A program made the translations under genes and the position numbers. This document shows, piece after piece, positions 46,816 to 58,361 of a DNA stretch of 64,000 nt. Source of the stretch: Scleromitrula shiraiana. Taxonomy: Eukaryota > Ascomycota > Leotiomycetes > Helotiales > Sclerotiniaceae. Within the stretch, counting starts at the first letter, position 1. The number at the start of each line of letters is the position of its first letter. The stretch spans positions 62,001 to 126,000 of the forward strand of contig JABELC010000013.1 of NCBI GenBank assembly GCA_028455995.1, given 5' to 3'. The notes below the pieces were generated by a model, which had not been told where the DNA came from, ran no database searches, and worked only from the letters and a program-made list of their open reading frames with translations.

Positions 46816-49800
46816 TCATAGCTTCAGTAATCTGAGCAAGAATACCGCTTTTTGAATTTCTTGTTCCTCCTCTAGAATGATTCCTTCCTCCGCCTTTTCG
46901 GGAATCTGTCCATCAACCTCGGTCACCACGTGATGATCAATTGGTCTTCGCAGTGCCTTCTCAATGGCCTGTGATTGACTCGTGAATGCTGCGCTTAAGC
47001 CGATGTTTTCTGGATCCGAGAGGACCTTGTACTCCATCTTGACATCATCAGTTGGTTGAAGGCCAGCCTTCTTTCGCAATCTCTGTACACGATTGATGAT
47101 TTCTCGAGCCAATCCCTCATCGGCAAGATCTGAGTAGAGTTCTACATCGAGAATGGTGAGAACATCGTCATCGGTGTTAGTCTCGAGGTTCTTTGATGAT
47201 TCATCGTCTTTGAGACCTCGTTTGACAACCAAGTCTCCTTCTTCAAGTTTGATGCCATCGACAGAAATCGATTTCTCCAACACAAATTTGTGGACTTGTT
47301 CACTAGTAAGTCCAGGTAAAGCTTTCTTAACCTTTTGAACATCCTTCTTCAACTTCTTCCCGAGAACTGGCCAATCTGCATTGACACTATACTGTACGTT
47401 ATACTTGGCTTCGTCCGAAGAAAGAACAAGATCTCTAATGTTGAGTTCTTCGGTGATATAGCCTTCCAAAGAACGAACATCTTCTAGATATACTGGGTCT
47501 GGGTGAATGACAATAAGAGTCTTGAGGGGCGTCTTAAGACCAACTGTGCGACGTTCTCTTGAAACTCTAGCCAACTCGATAACACGCTGCATGCGACCCA
47601 CACGACGCTCAACCTCTACATCGAAAAGCTCCTCTCTCACATCTGGGAAAGCCAAGAAATGAACACTTCTAGGATCCTCAGCTTGCAAGCTCTTGGGGAT
47701 ATGAGGTAGCAATCTCTGATAGATATTATCGGTGATGAATGGTGTAAATGGCGCAAGACCTCTGGTCAAAGTGAAGAGAACTTCGAAAAGAGTGTTCAAA
47801 GCGTGTTTGGTGTCTTCCAAACCGAGTTCTCCCTTGAGACGTTTACGGTTGAAACGAATGTACCAATTGGTGGTGTTATCGATGAGATCCAATAATCGAG
47901 GAACCACGGTATATAGACGGTAACCTTTCCCCATTAGCGATGATTTCCACTGGATTATGTGTTAAGAATAAACTTACCTGCCATTTCTTGGTTAACGAAT
48001 TTGAGTAAACTTTGGCAACTGGCAAGAATCCATCGATCCATGACATTGGTATTAGTAGCCTCAGCAGCAGGGTCAAAACAGTAGTCTACATTCTCAATCT
48101 TCTTCAATAATGCTACTTGTCCCTCGAAAAACTTGTAACTGTTCCATAGTGGAAGGAGAACTTTAGCTACAACCTCCTTGACTCCGGACTCCTTGAAACG
48201 TAAAGGTTCAGCTCTAACCACAGGTGAATTGATGAGATACAAACGCAATGCATCAGAACCGTATTTATCCATAATAATGGCAGGATCGGGATAGTTCTTC
48301 AGACGTTTTGACATCTTCTTCCCGTCTTCAGCGAGCACAATTCCGTTGACGACACAGTTCTTGAATGGTGAAACACCGAACAAATGTGTACTAATGACAA
48401 GAAGGGTGTAAAACCATCCTCTGGTTTGGTCAAGACCTTCGGCAATGAAATCACCTGGGAACGACTTCACGAACTTCTCCTTGTTCTCAAAAGGATAATG
48501 TTGACTTGCGTATGGCATGCTGCCTGATTCGAACCAACAATCGAAAACTTCCTCAATACGCTTCAACTGACCCTTGCCCATCTTACTAGGGATGGTAATG
48601 TGATCAATTTTGTCACGATGGAGATCGGTGATTTCACCTTCATAGCCGCTGAGTTCCTTCAATTCAGCAATGCTTGAAATACACACCTTTTCCTCATAAT
48701 CATCACTGACCCAGATGGGAATTGGGGTACCCCAGTATCGGTTTCGGGAAACGTTCCAATCACGGGCGTTTTCAATCCAGCTGGCGAAACGCTTCTCCTT
48801 GACGAAAGAAGGAACCCAGTGCGAGCCTTCAATGTTCTTGAGCATTTGAGGAACGATCTCGGGAATTCTGATGAGCCACGATGGAACAGCACGGTAAATC
48901 AACGGGGTATCGGAACGTGGGCACATAGGGTAACTATGTCTGATTTGCGAATCAACAACCATTCTGCCAGTGCCTTTAAGGTGCTTGATGATAGCCTTGT
49001 CAGCTGCTTTGACGTGCTGACCAACAAAGTCACGGACTTTCGAGGTGAAGTGGCCAGTTTCATTAACAGGATTTGGTGGTGGTCGTTTTTCGGTAATGGT
49101 TCCAGCCTCCATGGCAACATTGTAATCCTCCTCACCAAAAGCAGGAGCTTGATGAACAATTCCAGTACCACTGTCATCGGTGACATACTTCGCGTTCAAA
49201 ACTCTGAAGCCATGGTCCTTGAATTCTTCGTAGAAATAATCGAATAATGGCTCATATTGCCATCCAAGCATATCACTTCCCTTGATCTTCTCAACAATCT
49301 TGAACTTGGCTTTTTTTGGGTCCTTGTAAAGTGTTCCGAGTAGCTTCTCTAATAAAATGTAGTTCTTTCCTGAAGCTTCATCATGAATTTTAACGTACTC
49401 AAAATCTGGGTGTGCAGCTAAACCAGTGTGAGATGGCAGAGTCCAAGGAGTAGTAGTCCAAGCTAGGAGGTGAGTGGAAGGGTCCTTTAATAACGGGAAA
49501 GATACGACAACAGCTGGATCGGTGATATCTTGGTAGTTTTGGTTTGCCTCGAAGTTGCTCAGAGCTGTTGTAAGAACTGTCGAGTATGGCATGACGCGAT
49601 AACCTTGATAAACTGCCCCCTTCTTGAAAATCTCGCTGAAAACCCACCATACCGACTCCATGAATTTTGGATCCATAGTCTACAATCGTTAGTTTGTCTA
49701 GTATCTCAATATACAACAAGACCTACCTTATAGTCATTGTCGAAGTCAATCCAACGACCTAATCTATCAATAGTAGTCCGCCATTCAGAGGAATATCTCA

Positions 49801-50269
49801 TGACAATAGCTCTACATTCTGCATTGTATTTGTCCAATCCGAACTTCATAACAGCATCCCTCCCAGAGATACCAAGTCTTTTGTCGATCTCGTGCTCAAT
49901 TGGCACTCCGTGTGTATCCCAACCAAAGCGTCTCTCGACATGGTATCCTTTCATAGACCAATATCGAGGGATGATATCCTTAATGGTAGACGCTAGCAAG
50001 TGACCATAATGAGGCAATCCGGTTGCGAATGGAGGTCCATCGTAGAATGTGTATAAGGGTTTTCCTTCGGAAAGTCTGTGGTTGAATTAAATTAGAAAGG
50101 CGCATCGCGGATCAGTTCGAAAATAACTTACTCGACCTATACAATTTTAGTACTAATTCTACGATCTGTCAATAAGAGTTGAAGTGCTACTAACCTGTCT
50201 CTCAAATGCCTTGATCTCTTGCCAATTATTCAAGACCTTCTCTTCTTCCTTGGGGAAATCGATAGACAT
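46816..50269 (-). CDS. ils1: Cytoplasmic isoleucyl-tRNA synthetase
   Basis: This class I synthetase charges tRNA-Ile and edits valine. Five exons (50195-50269, 50132-50136, 49727-50075, 47978-49679, 46816-47924) join in frame to 1,079 aa. Exon 2 is only 5 nt (GTCGA); with it the protein reads AFERQ-VE-LSEGKPLYTFYDG, exactly the expected alignment. The HIGH-type motif is PHYGH (about residue 51). The editing insertion (CP1) follows, with TTTPWTLPSHTGLA and DDSGTGIVHQAPAFGEEDYN. The KMSKR motif is GKKMSKRLKN (about 598). The anticodon-binding domain starts around YRLYTVVPRLLDLIDNTTNW. The last intron (47925-47977) joins NQEMA to GYRLYTV. The start MSIDFPKEEEKVLNNW lacks a mitochondrial presequence, so it is the cytosolic enzyme. 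Confidence 0.97.
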
Positions 50270-51043
50270 GTTGTTTATGCGGAGGGCTTGAGCCTCGTTC
50301 TCCGATTTTTATAAACAAACTAAATACGCCCGAGGAGAAAGAAGGTTCTCGAGTTCTCTTTGACTCTCGTGATGAGATTTGGGATACAGTTTTCTCCTTT
50401 TCAAATTTATATTTGTAAAAGTATCACGTAGGGTCGAGGGCGCAATAAGAGTTGAGAACCCCGCTGTGAGTCAACAGAGCACAATCAAAATTATTCGCTA
50501 GGTAGCCAATCAAAAGGTTTTTGAGGTACCGCCCCGCTTCAAGGCTAAAGTTCAGCCTTACGGTAGATTTTTGAATTTTGATAGAATAAATTTTGCTAAT
50601 GAAATCCATTCATCTATTAATGCAAAGTGAATCTGCATGTTTACGTGGGACGCTGGGAAGTGGATAGAATTTGCCAAATATCGGATGGTTCTAGGTTCAT
50701 ATGGTTGTATTGCCTACATGCTCTGCTGTTAATCATAATGACCAAGATAGTTCCAATTAATTTATAAGAGAGTTTGTACTACTTGGTTACTACTTCCCAG
50801 CCCCTAATCTCCAAGATCCAGTAGCAATGCAAGCCAACATACTCCATTCTAAACTGTACACCAAATTCAGCCTAAAAACAATCCTTTAGCTCTAATAGTC
50901 CGTTCATATGAGCTGAAGGGGGTATCAACAAAACGAAAATTCCAAAATATGCAGAACCATATCCTTGGTTAGACCTATCCCAAAATACAGAATGAAAACA
51001 ACAACGATGACAACGCCGGCATTGAACACCCTTTTGCCCCATG
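50270..51043. promoter_or_regulatory. Upstream region of ils1; otherwise empty
   Basis: The ils1 promoter and leader lie next to 50269. The remainder, up to the 3' end of the orphan gene at 51044, shows no coding signal, RNA gene or repeat that I can support. Confidence 0.4.
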
Positions 51044-52140
51044 TTACGAAGCTAAGGCAGCACGGCCAGTAGCCGATAGCAAAATAAAATCAATGTCCAA
51101 AGCTAGGACGATGTTTTGTATTGGCACCTCCTGAATCCGAGGAAACCCTTTCCTCACTCTCGATTCGACCTGTGGACTCATCAAGTATGGTTGAGTTTGA
51201 TATGAAGATCTTGCTCTCTTTTCTTTCGCGCTTCGTTTGGATACTTCGAAAATAAGTTTTGCTGCAAGTTCTTCGTCGACCTCGCCATTAGATTCTTGAA
51301 CTATCTGTTGATTTCTATTTGGGAGATCACTCTTATATGACTTTTCTTGCTCCGGTATAGTTTCTTCAGTTAGCCTTTGCTCAAGAGAAGGTTTATTACT
51401 TGGCCTACCTTCAGCGTTAACAACCATGGTGTCCTTCTTGTTGTAATTTGCATCTCTGCATTTTTTCCTTAGTAGGAAATCACAATCCATCGAGTCATCG
51501 ATATTGATTATGACGAATTTGGTGTTATAATGCCGTTTCGAGTCTGACGGGCACCAATTAAGCCATATGTGACTATCAGAAGTTTTGATATTATTCCTTT
51601 CTATCCAACCCTTGTCTACAAAACTCAGAGGACCAACACAATATTCGAATCATGCACCTTCATTCTGGGTTGTCTGGGGATGGAGGAGGACATGCATGTG
51701 GCGTGTGCCACTGCCCTTCGCAAATAGTTAGCCCGTCAACTCAGTGCGTTCGAACTCTGAGGATAATTCACATTAATAGTATCATCCAATTCTGGTTGAT
51801 ATCCAGAAATATTTGACGTATCTCGACTTCGTGGTGGTGTCAACGGACGACTGAAATTTGTTTTTACCTGCATTTTACCTGCATCTCCATTCCCTCTTCG
51901 ATTTGTTGCTTCTTCAATGTCGTCCTCCTCGTTCTCTGCACCTAATTGTATCTGCCTTACCATTTTGACTTTGAAAATGTTAGAAATTTCTCTTCTGAGC
52001 TCTTCAAGTTTGCTGTCAGTGAACAATGAACACCTGGAGAGCAAAAGCTCTTTTTTCTCTTACCAATTCATATCGATTCGCAAACTTTCCCCGCGCATTA
52101 AAACATCAACGCAATGGTCGATCTGTTCTTGAATATCCAT
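51044..52140 (-). CDS. Orphan protein with possible retropepsin-like segment
   Basis: I do not recognise the family. A three-exon model keeps frame: 52064-52140, 51756-52033, 51044-51615, giving 308 aa. The first intron (donor GTAAGAG, acceptor TCCAG) is good and joins MDIQEQIDHCVDV..DMNW to CSLFTDSKLEELRREI. The second (140 nt) has a weak donor, GTTCGA, and is uncertain. The N-terminal 50 residues look helical. Then comes an acidic, Pro/Ser-rich linker (SRPLTPPRSRDTS). Next is a beta-like stretch GWIERNNIKTSDSHIWLNW and RHYNTKFVIINIDDSMDCD, whose pattern (Trp, basic run, F-V, then hydrophobic-Asp) loosely recalls retropepsin-like domains of fungal orphan proteins. The C-terminus is charged. 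No Asp-Thr/Ser-Gly catalytic triplet is seen. Two separate genes, or a decayed one, are possible. Confidence 0.42.
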
Positions 52141-53172
52141 AATCGCTTCATTAGGCCGGTGTCGCGGGGACGAAAGTCAGTGATATGTGAATTGTATTGG
52201 GAAAGTCTTCGTCTGTTGTTTTTGTTAAGAATACATTCATGGTATAGTAATTTTGTTATAAAAGCTCTCAGGTAGCAAGTCAGGCGTGAACCGAAGGTAT
52301 ATGGTAGTTGCACATAATCCTACCCCACCAATGGTAATTGGAAATGCCACAACATCTGCGGTCTTGGTTGGCACTGTATTTGTAGTCTGTCTGCAAGGCT
52401 AGTAGTATTCTGGAATTACCAGATTCAAGAATATATGGGAACCATAAAGTTTTGGTGACTATACAGCTACTTCAACGAAGCTACTTCATGGCACTACACT
52501 TCCATTGAAAAGATTACATAAAACGTTTATCTCTTAGAGTCTTGAGTCTCGAGTCAAGATCCAGCAATATTCCATTTGCATAACTCATATTACATGTGCC
52601 ATTAGAAGGTATATTAACTTATAAACCATCCCAATATTTGTTGATCAAGACATGTTCAATACAAATATTTCATTATTTGTTTTGGATTTGAATAATCATC
52701 TAATTTTATTTGATGTTAATGGATCAACATATTATATTGTGCATTTTTATTCTATAAACAACTATATGTTTCTATTCAATATTAACATATTAAACCCTCC
52801 AATTGTTTGGTTAGGGACTAGATGATGAGGATACAAAAATCGAAGATAGCACATAAATTGATTCATCTTCTGTCGTTGCTATGCACGCACTATAGTCAAA
52901 ACCAAATTCACATTTGTTGACCCGATTGCAATTATATGCCGGCTCGTTCTACAAAAGTGTATCTTCAAGCATCTTGGAAAAGTATATCTTCGAGCCTTTG
53001 TGATCAATTAGCGGATTTGGTATCCGGTTTCGTACCAGTCGGCTGTGCATGATTAATATCATACCTACAAGGCTGAGAAAACATCTTTGTCGATTAAATA
53101 AGAGCAGCCTGTTGTCGCCCACATGTGCAACCTTTTGGTTCGATCTACGAACAGAGTAATGTTTATATTATC
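52141..53172. other. Divergent interval between two orphan genes; nothing recognised
   Basis: The interval separates a minus-strand and a plus-strand orphan gene and would contain both promoters. It is AT-rich in the middle (52580-52800). No coding signal or repeat could be supported. Confidence 0.4.
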
Positions 53173-53436
53173 ATGAATTCTCAGTCCTCCATAACATACA
53201 CCGATGAAGAGATTAAACAACATGAAGATCTAGAATTCCGAGCCAACCGAGAAGCCGAGGAAGCCTATATAAGGGAAGGAAGACCGTTGAACAAGCGCCA
53301 TGCGGATTGGTCACGAGGAAGAGCAGAGAGGGCCAAACGACAAGATCGGCCGCATTCAACGCAAGTAACAATTAGGATAAATGAGAGAGAGATAGCGGAA
53401 CATCATCAACAAGAAAACGAGAGACCTCGGACGTAA
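53173..53436 (+). CDS. Small charged orphan protein or first exon
   Basis: The frame runs from ATG 53173 to TAA 53434-53436 and encodes 87 aa, very rich in Arg, Glu and Gln (DEEIKQHEDLEFRANREAEE, WSRGRAERAKRQDRP). It looks like a single charged helix. It may instead be the first exon of a gene continuing into the retropepsin-like frame at 53629. A donor at 53363 (CAA|GTAACA, phase 0) and the acceptor TATATAG at 53628 would join the two in frame across 266 nt. Nothing decides between the two models. No family recognised. Confidence 0.4.
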   Translation: MNSQSSITYTDEEIKQHEDLEFRANREAEEAYIREGRPLNKRHADWSRGRAERAKRQDRPHSTQVTIRINEREIAEHHQQENERPRT

Positions 53437-53628
53437 TCGACAGCTACAGAAATCTCCCCAGAGAACACTACTAACAATGATTCGGATGAGGACAGAGAAG
53501 TGCTAAGATTTGGCCCATTTGAACTTGTTTAAGAGGTAGGCACAAGTAATGTAAATGCAAACTCGATGGTCTACGTTCTCTTGATAGCAGAAAGAAAACA
53601 AAATCTAATCACAGCCAAACTTATATAG

Positions 53629-54114
53629 GCCAAACCAATAATCTACAGTATAAAGATTTGGTCGAAATCTACATCTCGCTGGGATGTCGCCCTTGCAATC
53701 CTCAACCCAGATTCCGATCAAAGCTGGATAAGCAGAGGCTTGGTAGAGCGTACGAAGCTTCGCGTTAGGAAATGCGATTCGGCGCACCTGATGATTCATG
53801 GAGGGAAGATATCAAGCGATGCGATGGTCGAGGTTACATGGATCAGTGAGCGTCGAAGGAAAACCAAGAGCACGAAATTTGACGTGGTTCCTGTGGATGT
53901 AAAGGTTATGTTTGATATTATGTTTGGTCGTAATGATTTAAATTCTGGGGCGACTGATATCTATCTACTTGATGCGGTGGAAGGGAAACCACTGGCAGGA
54001 CGGTCAATACATCGAAACGAGGTAGGATTGAAAGACTCTCGTCTCCCTTTTTGCTTACAATATTTTTATGACAATTTAAATAGGTATCAAAAATTACTGG
54101 AATGGCCACGGTGA
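53629..54114 (+). CDS. Retropepsin-like fungal orphan domain, probably a last exon
   Basis: An open frame of 161 codons plus a stop follows the acceptor-like TATATAG at 53622-53628. It has no ATG near its head, so it is a terminal exon or a relic. Its sequence follows the pattern of the retropepsin-like domain common in fungal orphan proteins: AILNPDSDQSWISRGLVERT (where active relatives have Asp-Thr/Ser-Gly followed by N-hydrophobic-IS), then MVEVTWISERRRKT, then KFDVVPVDVKVMFDIMFGRN. Here Asn-Pro-Asp-Ser-Asp replaces the catalytic triplet, so activity is unlikely. The family link is from memory of the pattern and should be treated as tentative. The upstream charged frame at 53173-53436 may be its first exon. 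Confidence 0.42.
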   Translation, partial: AKPIIYSIKIWSKSTSRWDVALAILNPDSDQSWISRGLVERTKLRVRKCDSAHLMIHGGKISSDAMVEVTWISERRRKTKSTKFDVVPVDVKVMFDIMFGRNDLNSGATDIYLLDAVEGKPLAGRSIHRNEVGLKDSRLPFCLQYFYDNLNRYQKLLEWPR

Positions 54115-54588
54115 TCGAGAAGTTGGATTCCAGATTTTCACGGAAAAGTTTCGAGAACTTTTAGTATTTAGAAATAAAGACGATAGCTTATTTTTTTGTA
54201 CTTCCTCCTATATACATTTATTTATATATGTTGAGTGGTAAAGAATGGTTCGAACGACTTGTGAACATAGCAAAGTCGAGAACTCTTACTTTCTCCGTTG
54301 AAATCATAAAATACACAGAACTCTTGTTTAAAAAGATTGAAAGGTCTATCTATCATATTCAAGTTCAAAAATTTTGCTCATATATGCATACATTTATACA
54401 TTTCAATACAATTGTACTAAAATGAACGTAGTTTATGAATAAAGTAAAGGACACACGATATGATACTAGATTATATACAAAAGTATAACTTTTAAAGTAT
54501 GAGCAAATAAAAAGTTGATCAACAAAGAATAAAAATCAAGAATCAAGAATCCGATTTGAAGTTGTAATATTTTGACAAAAAATATAAT
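54115..54588. other. AT-rich 3' flank; no gene
   Basis: This is the sequence between the retropepsin-like exon and the tRNA gene. It is AT-rich with TTTATTTATATATG near 54217 and scattered poly-A. A 65-codon frame (54228-54425) has no motifs. On the minus strand the segment just below 54589 has an AT-rich run that could end the Pol III transcript. Confidence 0.35.
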
Positions 54589-54681
54589 TGCTTCCACCCG
54601 GAATTGAACCAGGGATCTCGAGATTATGCTAATACCAATTGGTTTTACAAGTCCCGCGCGTTACCACTGCGCCATGGAAGC
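54589..54681 (-). tRNA. tRNA-Thr (anticodon TGT) with intron
   Basis: Read on the minus strand, the acceptor stem GCTTCCA pairs fully with TGGAAGC and is followed by discriminator A. The D arm is GCGC-AGTGGTA-ACGC. The anticodon stem CGGGA pairs with TCTCG (one G-T). The loop is CTTGTAA with anticodon TGT, interrupted after the base 3' of the anticodon by an intron of about 21 nt (AAACCAATTGGTATTAGCATA). The variable loop is AGATC, and the T arm is CCTGG-TTCAATT-CCGGG. The AGATC loop and GGAAGCA end are as in yeast tRNA-Thr. All invariant positions are present, so the gene looks functional. It sits beside an AT-rich island. Confidence 0.93.
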
Positions 54682-54835
54682 GGATTTGATGTCTACATCC
54701 ATGTAATAATAGCTTAAGAATGGGGAAAAAAACAAGTTTTTTTATTTGATTATTGTGGTGGAGTTGAGTTGGAGATGTGATAGAGCTTATTACATCATAT
54801 TAGTTTCCGCTTCTTAGATTACGTAAAGTCTTTAA

Positions 54836-55200
54836 TAACTTTAATAAATTAGTATTTTTTTTTTAAAAAAATCTATCTAAAACTTTTTAATATATATAAA
54901 ATTATAAAACTCAAAAAAAATTAATAATATAATTATTGACACGATGATCTTTCAATTTGAAGTTTGAAAACTAGTATTAAATAATTAACAAGTCTTTCAA
55001 TTAATAAAATATAATCAAAAAATATTTTAAAATATTTTTAAAATTTATATATTTAGAATTTATATTTTTATATTTAATTGATTTTATACTAGTATTTATA
55101 TTTACGAAAACTAGAATTTTATACTTGAAATACTAGTAAATTCAAAATTCTAGTCTAGTACTAGTATAACTTATATAAATACAGGAGTACTCTATAATAT
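54836..55200. repeat. AT-rich decayed island, left
   Basis: The stretch is nearly pure A/T with recurring ACTAGTA words (near 54971, 55088, 55131, 55156) and no open frame. It resembles sequence decayed by RIP. The repeated ACTAGTA words are what survives of an internal repeat structure. No terminal repeats or target duplication could be fixed, so the element type is unknown. Confidence 0.5.
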
Positions 55201-56289
55201 TTCATCTTATGAACTTTGTTTATAGACTCTAACAGGACATCCTACTGCTACTAGTTGAATCCTACTTCTAGTTGAAATCCACTTCTAGTTGAATCCTACT
55301 ACTTCCGTACTCCATATAATATATGTCAGAACTCGACTATAGATTCTTTAGTTGTGTGATATCGAATTCTAGATAGCGTACTATTTTGGCCGCCGGATAC
55401 AAAAATAGATCGTGTACCATTTTAGCCGTTCAATATTGAAATAATAAATAGCCCGGCGGTTCAAGAAGCTATGCCCGCTACAGTGGATCAATCTATTGAA
55501 AATTATTTCCAAACCAGGTACTATGTATAAATTCCGAATAAACATATTCAAGTTGGTTGTTTTATGTTTGCTTAGAAGTGTGTGGCACGGTATGCTTCAA
55601 TGTTTAACTTAATATATTTCCATCTAACGGTTGTCCCGAGATTATTTTGGTTTTGGTCTAACTTTGGATCTTAAGGGCTACCCTGAAGCGTAGATAACTG
55701 AGTCGAGCTTGTATATTAGTTCGTTCAACACAATAGAGGGGATGATGAAATATTCTCGTTGTTTCTGGTCCTATTTGTGTCAATTTTGCGTTCGACATGA
55801 GGGAAGATAAGCATCGATGTCCATTATGCAATCCGCTCAGGGAAAAACTTTGTGTGCCCTATCCATCGCGATCTAGATAATAAGATATCGAAGATGGTAT
55901 TTGGGGTTTTCAGACCTTCTATCAATCTGCAATACGATATTGAAGATAGAATATTTAGTATATCAAATTTCCCTGCGGTATTTTCACCAATATGATGATC
56001 TGCGAATATTTCAAATCCACTGCAGACGGGACCATACATAAAGATAGTAATACTTACTTGAGCAGCTGTTGCGAACGATGAAGAGGGTACGAACGCTCAT
56101 CCACTCCTCAAATTAGGATGTGATTCCGAAGAGGTAAGATATGTCTTGCACGAGTTGAAAACAGTAGAGAAGATTTTCATGATTTTCGATTTTCGGTCTT
56201 CCAAGTATCCACTGAGAATCCAAGTTTCATCATGTCTGTCTTCAATAAATCATTAACATATTAATATATCGGGTCAAGTCCTCTAACAC
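55201..56289. other. Gene-free stretch with short direct repeats
   Basis: At 55229-55320 a unit like CTAGTTGAATCCTACTT occurs three times with small changes. At 55379-55430 two copies of GTAC(T/C)ATTTT(G/A)GCCG lie about 37 bp apart. A minus-strand frame at 55824-56039 has no recognisable motif. Nothing else is supported. Confidence 0.4.
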
Positions 56290-56990
56290 GCGTCTGTTCT
56301 TTATTAGTATTTATATAATAAAAATAATGGATTCTAATTAATAAACTATTTTAAAAATGTATTGAGATTTTTTTAAAATATTAGTATAATAAACTCTATT
56401 TTAAGACAAAAACGAGAATTAAATAGCCTTGCAATAAAACTTCTTTTTTTGTATCAAAGAGAAGAGGCATTCTTATATTCCAATATGCTGAAAATGCTTT
56501 CTTATGTTTCGGGCCATTTGTAAAAGAAATAAGGGAGGTAAAAGACCAGTTCGTGATATTGAATCTATCATTCTGTCAATTCCCGTTGAAGTTTGTCGTC
56601 GTACTTATAGATGTCTTGCATTACATACTATATAGATACGTAACAAATCTCAATAAATTTACTCCGAGTCAGTCGGGAAAAACGTAAAGTCCGAGCAGTT
56701 AAAAATTTTGATTTTATTAAAAATTATTAAAAATAGATATTTTTAAGTATTTATATGTCATTAATAAAGAATATTTTAAAAAAAATATATATAATATTTA
56801 AATAAAAATTATTTAATTAATAAAGTTATTAATTTTTTAATAATAATTATTATAAAATAATTATTTATATTATATTAATATATATAAAAAATATAAAAAA
56901 CATATTAAATTATCATCAAAATAACGTATTTTAATATTTTTATCCAGTCTTTACATTTTTCTTGTTTGAGTATGATCATAAAATAATAAT
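56290..56990. repeat. AT-rich decayed island, right
   Basis: Two AT-rich blocks (about 56300-56400 and 56697-56950) flank a less AT-rich piece. The second block starts near GGGAAAAACGTAAAGTCCGAG (56676-56696) and ends near CCAGTCTTTACATTTTTCTTG (56944-56964). The latter, reverse-complemented, reads CAAGAAAAATGTAAAGACTGG, so the ends may be degenerate terminal inverted repeats of a small RIP-mutated element of about 290 bp. No target duplication is clear. Confidence 0.4.
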
Positions 56991-58361
56991 TAATCAATAG
57001 TTAAAAATGGCATTAAATATGGAAACATACGAGAATAGAAACAACTTGAATACGGAAGTAATTAGTAATTGGATCATATTTTTCGTTGTAAAATTAAAAT
57101 TATGATCAACCAATTTGGGTCATGACATTGATGATTAGATAATGATAATTCTTATTGAGGTACGAAAGTACCAGGTTAATTGATAAGTTAATTCAAGTTG
57201 ATGGTTAGAATGAAAGAGTAATCTTACATAGTAGTAGTATGGTAGCTGCACGGTCGGATCACATCATCACAATTCAATTTAAGGATGAAAATCAATATAG
57301 TAGTCAGCTTAAGAGGAGGGGGAATTTGGTGGAGAATACCGGGAGAATACAGGGAGAATACAGGTAGTCAGTCGTGTGATTCGTGCCTATAACAAAACAT
57401 TTTCCTTTGAAACAGGAATAAAATCATCAACCACCTTCATAAGGATTATAATTTATAAATGACTTGCCAATTAATAAAAAGTCTTGATTCAAGTAAGCAT
57501 AAAGGAATTATCATTATTATTATCATTATTAGGATTTTGATGATCATGGGAAAGAATCTTATAGAAGGAAAATTAAATATTTTAGTAGGAATCTAATGGG
57601 ATGATAATCGTTGACTTTGTGACAAGTTAGGCTTGGATTTCCGAAATTTATAGGGGGTAAGGTCGATTCAAACTTCCAATTCGTTCTGTTCCTGAATTAG
57701 ATCCCCTATCACAAACAAGCATATATCCCGCCTTTTCAAGCATCAAAGGGTTTAACCATGCTTTTTTTGGCTGGTCCGGTCGTGCTTCGGTGTAGATGAT
57801 GATCAAGAAAAACGCGAAACAGTACTATACAAGGTACAAGGTACGGATGAACTTTACAATTATCTAATAGGTCAATGAAAAGAAACAATGGTAACATTTA
57901 TGCCATCCTTCACATTCGCTAAAGTAAAGTGGATGAGATGATGAGGCTAAGCTTGGCTCCTACAGCGGTCCCTTATACTACCGGTTGAAAGGTCCCCCCC
58001 CCTCCCCATGTTAATCCCCATCAAATTGATAATCCATTTTCGTAATACCTAGCTTAGTGACTGAGATTAAACTCATAGGAAGATATTCCCTATTCACCAA
58101 ACTTCCCACAAGCCCCATTGATGTAATCTCCCAATAACTTATATGGTAGAGGCGTGCCCCTCTCTCTCTCTCTGCGCCTTCTTTTTTCTTTCTCCATCCA
58201 ATCTGTCTATCTTCAAGATCAAGTACATAGTCTTCTATATTTTTTGACCCAGGTCGTCCATTCTTTACTTTCTACACACAATCAAATCAGTTCAATACAG
58301 CTCAACAGCACTGCTTACAAGTTTCATATTCTTCAAACAAGCACACTCAATAATAATCAAT
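56991..58361. promoter_or_regulatory. Upstream region of the GPI-anchored protein gene
   Basis: No gene is seen. GGGAGAATACAG occurs twice with a third, diverged copy near 57337-57363. A CT-rich leader (CTCTCTCTCTCTGCGCC, then TCTTTCTCCATCC) lies at 58158-58200, about 160-200 bp before the start codon, as is common for strongly expressed fungal surface-protein genes. The ATG has A/T-rich context TCAATATG. Confidence 0.45.

Noticed and set aside
47942..47977. Short 27-nt intron ending at CCAG in ils1
   Set aside because: It would shift the frame and be unusually short. The 53-nt intron 47925-47977 ending GGAAAG keeps the frame and gives NQEMA-GYRLYTV.
55824..56039. Minus-strand 71-codon frame between AT-rich islands
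   Set aside because: Sequence looks protein-like in parts but matches nothing I know and has no supporting exons.
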